The position numbers and the translations under genes were made by a program. A stretch of 64,000 bases of DNA. Origin: UBA2396 sp038042175 (lineage in GTDB: Bacteria; Planctomycetota; Phycisphaerae; Phycisphaerales; UBA1924). The notes beneath the pieces are model-generated. The model was not told the origin of the DNA. It searched no databases and saw nothing but the letters and a program-made list of their open reading frames with translations. The DNA lies in contig CAYHQQ010000011.1 in NCBI GenBank assembly GCA_964358855.1, positions 18,166 through 82,165 on the forward strand, written 5' to 3'. This document shows, one piece after another, positions 7,580 to 15,965 of the stretch. Positions within the stretch are counted from its first letter, which is position 1. Each line of letters begins with the position of its first letter.

Positions 7580-7683
7580 GAGAACTCCGTAGGTGAAGGA
7601 CGAAGACGGGCCGTGGTCGGCGTGTGATCAGGGCCGGGAACCGTACCCGTGCCGCATCCCGCCTTTGAGCCTTGGTTGGAGAA

Positions 7684-7713
7684 GGGAATAGGGCCGGGCC
7701 CTCGCCTATTCCC
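7684..7713. promoter_or_regulatory. Bidirectional candidate ECF-type promoter between the MTA-phosphorylase and arsM operons
   Basis: An almost perfect palindrome: 13-base arms AGAAGGGAATAGG (from 7680) and CCTATTCCCTTCT, around a 12-base GC-rich centre. It reads GGAATA-N16-TATTCCC on both strands, so it could fire toward arsM (ATG 7800) and toward the phosphorylase (ATG 7579). A dimeric repressor site is the alternative reading. Confidence 0.6.
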
Positions 7714-7799
7714 TTCTGACCAGCCCGTGCACCCGAACAGCACCGGGATGCACCCGGCCGGAGACGTTTCGGATTACCGCTACTGGGAGCAGACAACGC

Positions 7800-9050
7800 A
7801 TGAGCAACGCGACCTTGAATGGAACGACACACAACAATGGCTCGGCGAAGCCCGCCCCTCATGCTGAGCCCGAGACGCCGCATGGTGTTGACGCCATCGA
7901 GGGCGCGGTGCTCGGCCGCTACGCCGAGGCGTCGAAGGCTCCCGAGGCCGCGTTGTGCTGCCCGACCATCAACTATGACAAGGCCCTGCTCGCCATGCTG
8001 CCGCAGGAGATCATCGAGAAGGACTACGGCTGCGGCGATCCGAGCAAATACGTCGGAGAAGGCGAGACCGTCGTCGATCTCGGGTCGGGCGGGGGCAAGG
8101 TCTGCTACATGATCTCCAAGAAGGTGGGGACACGCGGGGCGGTCCTCGGTGTGGACTTCAACGATCCCATGCTCGCGCTGGCCCGCAAGTACCAGGGCGA
8201 GATGGCGGGCAAGATCGGCTGGGCGAACACATACTTCGTCAAGGCTCGCATCCAAGACATGGGGCTGGACCTTGATGCGCTGGCCGCGTGGCTGGCGGAG
8301 CACCCGGTGACGACGCTCGACGCCGCCGACGCGCTCGAAGCCGAGAAGCGCCGCATCCGCGCCCACGCGCCTGCGGTGCCCGGCGACTTCGCCGATGTGG
8401 TGGTCTCCAACTGCGTGCTCAACCTCGTGGCCACGGACGAGAAGGGAAAACTATTCGACGAGATCTTCCGCGTGCTCAAGAAGGGCGGGCGGGCGGTCAT
8501 CAGCGACATCGTGTGCGACGAGACGCCGCCCGAGTCGATGCGGAATGACCCGCACCTGTGGAGCGGGTGCATCTCCGGGGCCTTCCGCGAGGACGAGTTC
8601 CTGGAGCGGTTCGAGAAGGCCGGGTTCCACGGGATCGAAATACTTGAACGTGCCACCGAGCCGTGGCAGGTGGTCAACGGCATCGAGTTCCGGTCGATGA
8701 CCGTGCGGGCGTACAAGGGCAAGCAGGGGCCGTGCTTCGAGCACAACCAGGCGGTGGTCTACAAGGGGCCGTGGAAGAAGGTCGTGGATGACGATGGGCA
8801 CACGCTGGTCCGCGGCGAGCGGATGGCGGTGAGCGACAAGACGTATCAACTGATGACCGATGCGAAGGGGCCGTACTCCGGGCAGGTCGTGGGCATCGAG
8901 CCGCGCACGCCGATCGCCGCCGAGGAGGCCAAGCCGTTTGCTTGCCAGAAGCAGGCGACCCGCGATCCGCGCCAGACCAAGGGGCTCGACTACCGCGAGA
9001 CCATCGCCGCCGATAGCGAGTCTTGCTGCACAGACGGCTCGTGCTGCTGA
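7800..9050 (+). CDS. arsM: Arsenite S-adenosylmethionine methyltransferase ArsM (arsenosugar type)
   Basis: 416 residues from ATG 7800. The SAM-binding motif is VVDLGSGGGKVC (about residue 90), followed by VLGVDFNDPML. Arsenite-binding Cys are visible in YGCGDPSKY, VVSNCVLNL and the segment WSGCISGAF, as in ArsM/AS3MT enzymes, and the tail ends in SESCCTDGSCC. The enzyme methylates As(III) in the cytoplasm with SAM; the dimethyl product would feed ArsS. Length and the extended C-terminal domain fit the ArsM that travels with ArsS. The next gene is the phosphate transporter, 60 bases on. The island promoter element lies 87 bases upstream. The family call is firm; the product in this organism is inferred. 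Confidence 0.92.
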   Translation: MSNATLNGTTHNNGSAKPAPHAEPETPHGVDAIEGAVLGRYAEASKAPEAALCCPTINYDKALLAMLPQEIIEKDYGCGDPSKYVGEGETVVDLGSGGGKVCYMISKKVGTRGAVLGVDFNDPMLALARKYQGEMAGKIGWANTYFVKARIQDMGLDLDALAAWLAEHPVTTLDAADALEAEKRRIRAHAPAVPGDFADVVVSNCVLNLVATDEKGKLFDEIFRVLKKGGRAVISDIVCDETPPESMRNDPHLWSGCISGAFREDEFLERFEKAGFHGIEILERATEPWQVVNGIEFRSMTVRAYKGKQGPCFEHNQAVVYKGPWKKVVDDDGHTLVRGERMAVSDKTYQLMTDAKGPYSGQVVGIEPRTPIAAEEAKPFACQKQATRDPRQTKGLDYRETIAADSESCCTDGSCC

Positions 9051-9110
9051 GTTCTTCCATCGTTTGATCTGTTCGTGGTCCCGCGCGAGTCGCGGGCACT
9101 TGGAGTGTGC

Positions 9111-10265
9111 ATGGCTGTTGCTCTCATCATCGCGGTGCTCTGGCTGGCCTACAGCAACGGAGCCAACGACAACTTCAAGGGTGTCGCGACGCTCTACGGC
9201 AGCGGTGCGGCCACGTTCAATCGTGCCCGGATGTGGGCGACGTTTGCCACGCTCGCCGGGAGCCTTGTGTCCGTCGTGCTCGCCGCGACGCTCGCCAAGC
9301 AGTTCACGGGAAGCGGGCTGGTGCCCGCGGAACTCGCCAGCAGTTCGGCGTTGCTCGTGTCGGTCGGCGCGGCCGGCGCGGCGACCGTGCTGCTCGCGAC
9401 CTTCCTCGGCATGCCGACCTCGACGACGCACGCGCTCACTGGCGCGCTCGTGGGCGTCGCGCTGCTCGTCAACGGCGGTACGGTGCCCCTCGCCAAACTG
9501 TGGACGAGCTTCTTCATGCCGCTCCTGGTGAGCCCGGTGATAGCGGTAGCGCTCGCAGGAGGGATGTACCTGGTCCTTCGCCGCCTGCGTCTGGCGATGG
9601 GCGTCACCCGCGAGACCTGCGTATGCGTCGGTCCGTCGCGGACGCTGGTTCCCGTGGGCCTCACCGTTGGAGGCTCGGGCACCACTTCGTCATCGTTCCA
9701 CACGGGAGCCGGCCCGAAGGGTCTGAGCGTGACGATTGGCAAGACCTCGCAGTGCGTCGAGCGGTACTCGGGTACGCTCGTCGGCGTCGATGCCCAGACT
9801 GCGGTCACCACCGTCCACTACGCCAGCGCGAGTGCGGTCTGCTTCGCCCGCGCCGTCAACGACACACCCAAGATCGCGGCGCTGCTCATGGTCGGCGAGG
9901 CCATCGCGGGTTGGAAGCTCGCCGTGGTGGCCGCGGCAATGGTCATGGGCGGCCTCATCCAGTCTCGCAAAGTCGCCGAGACCATGAGCAAACGCATCAC
10001 CGCACTCAACCCGGGCCAGGGCCTCACTGGCAACTTCGTCACGGCCCTGCTCGTCATCGGCGCCTCGCGTCTCGGGCTGCCCGTCTCCACAACGCACGTC
10101 TCGGTCGGGTCGATCTTCGGGATCGGCATCGCTGGCGGGAATCCCCAATGGAAGACCGTCGGTCACATCGGCACGGCCTGGCTCACCACGCTCCCCCTCG
10201 GCGGCGTGCTGGGCGCAGGTCTGTACTACCTTCTCACCCACGCCCATCTCGCCTCAGGCCAGTAA
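9111..10265 (+). CDS. pit: PiT-family inorganic phosphate transporter
   Basis: 384 residues from ATG 9111, behind TTGGAG. An integral membrane protein with the duplicated PiT signature: first half YSNGANDNFKG with GMPTSTTHALTGALVG, second half ARAVNDTPKI with GLPVSTTHVSVGSIFG. PiT proteins import metal-phosphate with protons or sodium and can let arsenate through. Placed between arsM and arsS, it might supply phosphate for the phosphorylase, or compete with or admit arsenate; which of these cannot be told. The central loop (about residues 175-235, Gly/Ser/Thr-rich with Cys) separates the two halves. Only 21 bases separate its stop from arsS. Confidence 0.9.
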   Translation: MAVALIIAVLWLAYSNGANDNFKGVATLYGSGAATFNRARMWATFATLAGSLVSVVLAATLAKQFTGSGLVPAELASSSALLVSVGAAGAATVLLATFLGMPTSTTHALTGALVGVALLVNGGTVPLAKLWTSFFMPLLVSPVIAVALAGGMYLVLRRLRLAMGVTRETCVCVGPSRTLVPVGLTVGGSGTTSSSFHTGAGPKGLSVTIGKTSQCVERYSGTLVGVDAQTAVTTVHYASASAVCFARAVNDTPKIAALLMVGEAIAGWKLAVVAAAMVMGGLIQSRKVAETMSKRITALNPGQGLTGNFVTALLVIGASRLGLPVSTTHVSVGSIFGIGIAGGNPQWKTVGHIGTAWLTTLPLGGVLGAGLYYLLTHAHLASGQ

Positions 10266-10286
10266 GCACGCTCGGAGTCTCTCTTT

Positions 10287-11375
10287 ATGCTCGTCCCCAC
10301 CAACACTTTGTCGCCTGACTCCGCGTGCCGCATGTCCGGTGAGCGCCCCGATTCCGGCACGGTCGGCCTTACCGTCAACGGTTCGCGCCCGGGGGAGTGG
10401 GAGGCAAACGCCTTCGACCGCGCCATCGAGTCCGCGACCGGCTCGCTCCGCGCGGCGGATATTCGCACGTTCCAAGTCAACGTGGGCCTCAGGTGCAACC
10501 TCGCGTGCCACCACTGCCACGTCGAGAGCGGCCCCAAGCGGACGGAAGAGATGAACTGGGGCACGATGGCGATGGTGCTGGAGGCGGCACGGCAGGCCCG
10601 GGCACACACGATCGATATCACCGGCGGCGCGCCGGAGATGAACCCGCACTTCCGCCGCCTCGTCTCCGCCGCCAAGGCCCAGGGCCACGAGGTCATCGTC
10701 CGCACCAACCTGACCATCGCACTCGAACCCGGCTACGAGGACCTCCCCGAGTTCTTCGCCGCGCAGCGTGTTCACCTGGTCGCCTCACTCCCGTGCTATC
10801 TCGAAGTGAACGTGGACATGCAGCGCGGCCGGCACGTCTACGCCGAGAGCATCGAAGTCATCAAGCGGCTCAACGCGATCGGCTTCGGGATCGACCCGGC
10901 CCTGCCGCTCGACCTGGTCTACAACCCCGGCGGCCCCTCGCTCCCACCGCCGCAGGGCGCGCTCGAAGCCGACTACCGCCGCGAGCTGGACCGCCAGTTC
11001 GGCCTGCGCTTTACGCGGCTCTACACGATCACGAACATGCCCATCGGCCGCTTCCAGCACGACCTGGACCGGAGCGGGAAGGGGACCGCGTACAGGCAGA
11101 AACTCCGCGATGCCTTCAACCTCGCGACCATCGAGCCGCTCATGTGCCGCCACCAGGTCCACGTGAGCCACGACGGCACGCTGAGCGACTGCGACTTCAA
11201 CTACGCCCTCAAGCTCCCGGTCAACCTCGACGACCCGGCCTCACCGCGTCACGTGCGCGACCTGCTCAGACCTGGATCGATCGAAACCTTTAGCCGTCGC
11301 TCGATCGCCACCGGCGAGCACTGCTTCGCCTGCACCGCCGGGTGTGGCTCGTCGTGCGGAGGAGCCCTCGCATGA
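10287..11375 (+). CDS. arsS: Arsenosugar biosynthesis radical SAM protein ArsS
   Basis: 362 residues from ATG 10287. The radical-SAM cluster motif is CNLACHHC (Cys70, 74, 77), followed by DITGGAPEMNPHFR for SAM binding. The C-terminal part has MCRHQVHVSHDGTLSDCDFN and ends in a Cys-rich segment, HCFACTAGC then GSSCGG, which is diagnostic of the ArsS family (TIGR04167 in my recollection); some relatives have selenocysteine here, this one only Cys. In Synechocystis, ArsM and ArsS together are reported to give arsenosugars, ArsS joining a 5'-deoxyadenosyl group to dimethylarsenic. The stop is followed by the TetR gene after about 100 bases. Confidence 0.93.
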   Translation: MLVPTNTLSPDSACRMSGERPDSGTVGLTVNGSRPGEWEANAFDRAIESATGSLRAADIRTFQVNVGLRCNLACHHCHVESGPKRTEEMNWGTMAMVLEAARQARAHTIDITGGAPEMNPHFRRLVSAAKAQGHEVIVRTNLTIALEPGYEDLPEFFAAQRVHLVASLPCYLEVNVDMQRGRHVYAESIEVIKRLNAIGFGIDPALPLDLVYNPGGPSLPPPQGALEADYRRELDRQFGLRFTRLYTITNMPIGRFQHDLDRSGKGTAYRQKLRDAFNLATIEPLMCRHQVHVSHDGTLSDCDFNYALKLPVNLDDPASPRHVRDLLRPGSIETFSRRSIATGEHCFACTAGCGSSCGGALA

Positions 11376-11415
11376 AGTTCTCGGACAGATCAAAGAGAAG
11401 AATTTCTCGTCCACA

Positions 11416-11435
11416 TCTGGACCGATCGTTCCAGA
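11416..11435. promoter_or_regulatory. TetR-type operator upstream of the tetR gene
   Basis: Near-perfect dyad: TCTGGACC - GATC - GTTCCAGA, with one mismatch between the arms. It lies 44 bases before the TetR start codon and has the same 8-4-8 layout and GGAAC core as the site at 12099-12118, implying autoregulation. Confidence 0.62.
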
Positions 11436-11479
11436 CCGGCTATGGTTCTGCCGATCATCGCAATTGGAAGCACCCACCC

Positions 11480-12058
11480 ATGCCCTGGAAGAAGAACTTC
11501 GATGTCGACGTTGCCCGGGACAGGGCCAAGGCCCTGTTCTGGTCCAAGGGGTACGAGGCGACCTCGATGGAGGACCTGCTGGGCTGCATGGACATCAATC
11601 GGGGAAGCTTCTACGCCACGTTTGGCAGCAAGCAGGCGCTGTACCTCGATGTCCTGCAGCGGTATGACCAGCACTACCGCTGCGGCGTGCTCGACCAACT
11701 CAAGGCTGAGTTCACCCCTCGCGAAGCGATTCTGACGCTGTTCGAGGCGGTCCGAAAGGAAGCCGCCGGCGCGAAGGGCACGCGGGGGTGTTTTCTCGCC
11801 AACGCAACGATGGAGCTCGCCGCCTCTGACAAGTCCGTTGCCAAAATCGTCGGTGTTGCATTCAGCCAGACCGAGGCGTTCTTCAAAGCCATGATCGAGC
11901 ATGGCCAGGCCGACGGCACGATCCGCGCCAGCGCAGATCCGGATGTCGTCGCCCGGTCTCTTCTCGGTCTGCTGCTTGGCATGCGGGTGTTGGCTCGCGG
12001 CGGGTCGCCCGCGCCGGTGCTTGAGTCGATCGTTCAGCAAGTGAAGGAGTTGCTCTAG
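11480..12058 (+). CDS. TetR/AcrR-family transcriptional regulator
   Basis: 192 residues from ATG 11480; an upstream in-frame extension would cross the operator and has no protein character. The N-terminal helix-turn-helix is typical: RDRAKALFWSKGYEATSM, then EDLLGCMDINRGSFYATFGSK-QALYLDVL. The C-terminal half (GCFLANATMELA, ADGTIRASADPDVVARSLLGLLLGMRVLAR) matches the ligand domain of this regulator type. It likely represses itself and the downstream operon (12151-15891) through the two 20-bp dyads. Ligand unknown; by analogy with other such regulators, electrophiles or quinone/aldehyde-type compounds are possible. Confidence 0.88.
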   Translation: MPWKKNFDVDVARDRAKALFWSKGYEATSMEDLLGCMDINRGSFYATFGSKQALYLDVLQRYDQHYRCGVLDQLKAEFTPREAILTLFEAVRKEAAGAKGTRGCFLANATMELAASDKSVAKIVGVAFSQTEAFFKAMIEHGQADGTIRASADPDVVARSLLGLLLGMRVLARGGSPAPVLESIVQQVKELL

Positions 12059-12098
12059 AAGTCACGCCGCGCGCGTCGCGGCACAACGTCTGTCCAGA

Positions 12099-12118
12099 TT
12101 TGGAACGAGTGTTCCAAA
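12099..12118. promoter_or_regulatory. TetR-type operator upstream of the AhpD-like operon
   Basis: Perfect dyad TTTGGAAC - GAGT - GTTCCAAA, 32 bases before ATG 12151. It matches the dyad at 11416-11435 in spacing and core, so the TetR protein between them probably binds both. Confidence 0.68.
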
Positions 12119-12150
12119 CATTCAATGGTTCGGTTTCCAGGAGTATCGTC

Positions 12151-12750
12151 ATGAAGTCCGCTCTCATCAACGTCCCCGTCCAGACCGTCGAGTCCGCCCC
12201 CGCTGCGTCGCGCGACCTGCTCAAGGCCGCCGGGAGCAAGTTCGGCTTCGTCCCCAACCTGCTGGGCATGTTCGCCAATGCCCCGGCCCTGCTCGAGGGA
12301 TACCTCACACTCGCCGGGATCTTTGATAAGACCTCGCTCTCGCCGACGGAGCGTCAGGTGGTCCTGCTCGCCGCCAGCTTCGAGAACGGCTGTGAATACT
12401 GCATGGCGGCACACAGCGCCATCGCGGGCATGCAGAAGGTCGACCAAGGCGTCATCGGCGCCCTGCGGGACGGTAATCCGATCAGCGACGCGAAGCTGGA
12501 GGCCCTTCGTTCGTTCGCCGCCGAGGCTGTCCGCACCCGCGGCTGGCCGTCGACTGAGGCCGTGGCGCGGTTCACCGGCGCGGGGTACACCCCGGCCCAG
12601 GCGCTCGAGGTCGTCCTTGGCATTGGCGTGAAGACGCTCTCCAACTACGCCAATCACCTCGCGGCGACGCCGCTCGACAGCGCGTTCGCACCCGTGAAGT
12701 GGTCCAAGCCCGGCTGCGGGTGCGGCACCAGCGCCTGCGGCACGCGCTAA
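12151..12750 (+). CDS. AhpD/carboxymuconolactone-decarboxylase family peroxidase-like protein with Cys-rich tail
   Basis: 199 residues from ATG 12151, with CAGGAG upstream. The catalytic segment is ENGCEYCMAAHS, the E-x2-C-x2-C-x3-H pattern of AhpD-type alkylhydroperoxidases, preceded by the usual FVPNLLGMFANAPALL. The C-terminus ends PGCGCGTSACGTR, with three Cys in eight residues, which recalls the Cys tails of ArsM and could bind a thiophilic metalloid. The length fits the uncharacterised peroxidase-related group more than AhpD proper. It is the first gene of the TetR-controlled operon, with a dyad operator at its promoter. Confidence 0.83.
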   Translation: MKSALINVPVQTVESAPAASRDLLKAAGSKFGFVPNLLGMFANAPALLEGYLTLAGIFDKTSLSPTERQVVLLAASFENGCEYCMAAHSAIAGMQKVDQGVIGALRDGNPISDAKLEALRSFAAEAVRTRGWPSTEAVARFTGAGYTPAQALEVVLGIGVKTLSNYANHLAATPLDSAFAPVKWSKPGCGCGTSACGTR

Positions 12751-12891
12751 CCGGTCCCCCTCGTCCCTCCCTCCTCCTGGCGGATCGGGTGGCCCGCGCG
12801 GGCTCAGGCCATGACGCCTAGCACCCCGCGCGGGCGCCCTTCCGCTCAAGAGGTCCACATCGTCCCATCGCATTCACAAAGGAGTTCGATC

Positions 12892-13146
12892 ATGCCACTG
12901 GTTCAAGTCAAAGGTGTGTCCGGGTATCTGTCCAAGGAACAGAAGGCCGAGTTGATCAAGCGTCTGACGGACGCGGTCCTTTCGGTCGAGGGCGAGGGCC
13001 TCCGCCCCGTCACGTGGGTCATCATCGAGGACGTGCCCGAAGGTCAATGGGGCGTCGGCGGCACGCTCGCCTCCGCCCAGATGCTCCGCGAGATGGCCGG
13101 CAAGCAGCACTGCGCCACCGGCGCCGCCGCCTGCGCTCGCACCTGA
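12892..13146 (+). CDS. 4-oxalocrotonate-tautomerase-family protein
   Basis: 84 residues from ATG 12892, with AAAGGAG 7 bases upstream. Begins MPLVQVKG, so Met removal would expose the catalytic N-terminal Pro of tautomerases. The body KEQKAELIKRLTDAVLSVEG and VTWVIIEDVPEGQWGVGG matches the family. The C-terminus has two Cys and ends ACART. Tautomerases handle enol/keto intermediates and are small homo-oligomers. It lies between the AhpD-like and hydrolase genes on the same strand; the 141-base gap before it has GC-rich palindromes (CCCGCGCGGG) but no clear promoter. Confidence 0.83.
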   Translation: MPLVQVKGVSGYLSKEQKAELIKRLTDAVLSVEGEGLRPVTWVIIEDVPEGQWGVGGTLASAQMLREMAGKQHCATGAAACART

Positions 13147-13386
13147 GTTGCGCAGCCATCGCTACACGCTCTCGCTCTTCACACCTCCACGAGCCGGTTT
13201 GGGTCGCCCGCGCGGAAGCAGGAGGTGGTCACTCGCGCCTTGAGGCGTGACAACGTCCACCTTCTCCCAGACAACCCCCCCCATCCCGCACGGGCGCCCG
13301 CCGCTCGTCACGTCCGTGTCCCCGTCTGTTCGCTGTTCGCTGAGTCCGTCCCTGTCCGCAACATGTCCCATTTCAAGGAGTTTCTC

Positions 13387-14421
<1,035 letters not shown>

Positions 14422-14533
14422 ACAACGCCGGCTTCGGCACATCACACCGCGGACGGCGAAGGCGGTCCGTGGCGATTCGTCTCAACCGTTTCAGAGTCCG
14501 CTGTCTGTGCAGTCACCCCAGTGGAGCGACTCC

Positions 14534-15022
14534 GTGGAAGGCAACGCATACCCCAGCGTTCAACGTGTCCTATTGCCACCCTTCACCCTCGACACCGCGA
14601 CTAAAAAGGTGCGTGCCGCCGAAGATGCGTGGAACAGCCGTGATCCCAAGCGTGTATCGCTGGCCTACTCGACCAACAGCCAGTGGCGCAATCGGGAGCA
14701 GGGAATCCGCGGTCGCGAGCAGATCAAAGCCTTTCTGCATCGCAAATGGGCGAGGGAGCTCGACTATCGGCTGATCAAGGAGCTTTGGGCCTTCTCCGAC
14801 AACAGGATCGCCGTTCGATTCCAGTACGAGTGGCACGATGACGCGGGACAGTGGTTCCGCAGCTACGGCAATGAGCTCTGGGAGTTTGATGCGGCCGGGC
14901 TCATGCGCCGGCGCGAGGCGAGCATCAATGACGTTTCGATCGAGGAGGCACAACGGCGGTTCCGCTGGGACGCGCCAGGACCTCGCCCGGTGGCTCATGG
15001 GGGCTTGGAAGAGGTGATGTGA
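14534..15022 (+). CDS. NTF2-like protein (DUF1348)
   Basis: About 162 residues from GTG 14534, with GGAG about 8 bases upstream; the start is uncertain because no ATG lies near the family's N-terminus. LPPFTLDTATKKVRAAEDAW then NSRDPKRVSLAYS and SQWRNREQGIRGREQI are hallmarks of DUF1348/nuclear-transport-factor-2-like proteins, and the FQYEWHDDAGQWFRSYGNE strand pair follows. Members are small cone-shaped proteins without known reaction. The next gene (SDR) starts about 90 bases downstream. Belongs to the TetR cassette by position and strand. Confidence 0.8.
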   Translation: MEGNAYPSVQRVLLPPFTLDTATKKVRAAEDAWNSRDPKRVSLAYSTNSQWRNREQGIRGREQIKAFLHRKWARELDYRLIKELWAFSDNRIAVRFQYEWHDDAGQWFRSYGNELWEFDAAGLMRRREASINDVSIEEAQRRFRWDAPGPRPVAHGGLEEVM

Positions 15023-15111
15023 AGTCGCCACCTCGGGATCATCGGACGCTACCAGATGACCCATTGTCGTTCAACCCAGCACCCGCACGCGGTGCAAAGT
15101 ACAAAGGAGTT

Positions 15112-15891
15112 ATGCCTGTGGAACAGACGTTCTCGAATCGTTCTCTCTTGGTCGTTGGCGGAACAAGCGGGATCGGTCTCGCTGTCGCACGAGCCGTTCA
15201 AGGCTCGGGCGGCACAGTGACGGTGATCGGTTCCAGACCTGAGAAGGCGGCGCGCGCCGCGGTGGATCTCGGGTCCGGTGGTCGAGCCCAAACGATAGAC
15301 GTTGCCGCCGAACAGGGTCTCGCCCAACTGCAGGAACTGATTGCGTCCGAGCCGCACCCGTTCGACCTCTTGGTCAATGCAGCCGGCATCTTCATTCCCA
15401 AGCCGTTCGTCGAGCACACCCCGGAGGACTATGACCGATACGCGGCTTTGACACGCGCACAGTTCTTCGTGACGCAGGCCATCGCCCGGCGGCTGATCGC
15501 CTTCGGCCGCGGTGGTGCGGTGGTCAATATCGGCTCCATGTGGGCGAGGCAAGCGATCGAAGCCACACCTTCGTCGGCGTACTCCGTTGCCAAGGCGGGC
15601 CTGCATGCGCTCACCCAGCATGCAGCGATGGAACTGGCCAAGCACCGAATACGCGTGAATGCGGTATCGCCGGCGGTTGTCGAGACGCCGGTGTACGAGG
15701 CATTCATCCCGTCCGATCAGGTTCATGCGGCACTGCAGGGATTCAACTCGTTTCACCCGATCGGTCGGATCGGTACCCCCCGGGACATCGCCAGCGTGGT
15801 CGCATTCCTCCTGTCGGATCAGTCGTCATGGGTCACCGGGGCGATTTGGGACGTTGACGGTGGCGTTATGGCTGGCCGCAATGTCATTTAG
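15112..15891 (+). CDS. Short-chain dehydrogenase/reductase
   Basis: 259 residues from ATG 15112, directly after AAAGGAG. Classical SDR: cofactor loop VVGGTSGIGLAVA, LVNAAGIF, catalytic Ser in VVNIGSMW and Tyr-Lys in SAYSVAKAGL, then RVNAVSPAVVETP. The Gly-rich loop followed by VIGSRP (Ser-Arg after the second strand) suggests NADP(H) preference, an inference from general SDR rules. It oxidises or reduces an alcohol or ketone; the substrate is unknown. Last gene of the TetR cassette. The next island promoter element begins 36 bases after its stop. Confidence 0.86.
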   Translation: MPVEQTFSNRSLLVVGGTSGIGLAVARAVQGSGGTVTVIGSRPEKAARAAVDLGSGGRAQTIDVAAEQGLAQLQELIASEPHPFDLLVNAAGIFIPKPFVEHTPEDYDRYAALTRAQFFVTQAIARRLIAFGRGGAVVNIGSMWARQAIEATPSSAYSVAKAGLHALTQHAAMELAKHRIRVNAVSPAVVETPVYEAFIPSDQVHAALQGFNSFHPIGRIGTPRDIASVVAFLLSDQSSWVTGAIWDVDGGVMAGRNVI

Positions 15892-15927
15892 ACCCAGCGG
15901 GCCTCAGGCTCTCGTGCCATCGTCGAG

Positions 15928-15956
15928 GGAATAGTCCGGCCCGGATAGCCATTCCC
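15928..15956 (+). promoter_or_regulatory. Candidate ECF-type promoter of the TVP38-DUF547/flavoprotein/glycosyltransferase operon
   Basis: Plus strand: GGAATA, 16 bases, CATTCCC, ending 9 bases before ATG 15966. If transcription begins about 6 bases past the second box, the message would be nearly leaderless, which fits the absence of a ribosome site there. Confidence 0.58.
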
Positions 15957-15965
15957 TTCCGAGCC

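Noticed and set aside
10287..11375. Selenocysteine in ArsS
   Set aside because: The Cys-rich C-terminus uses only Cys codons; there is no in-frame TGA before the natural stop.
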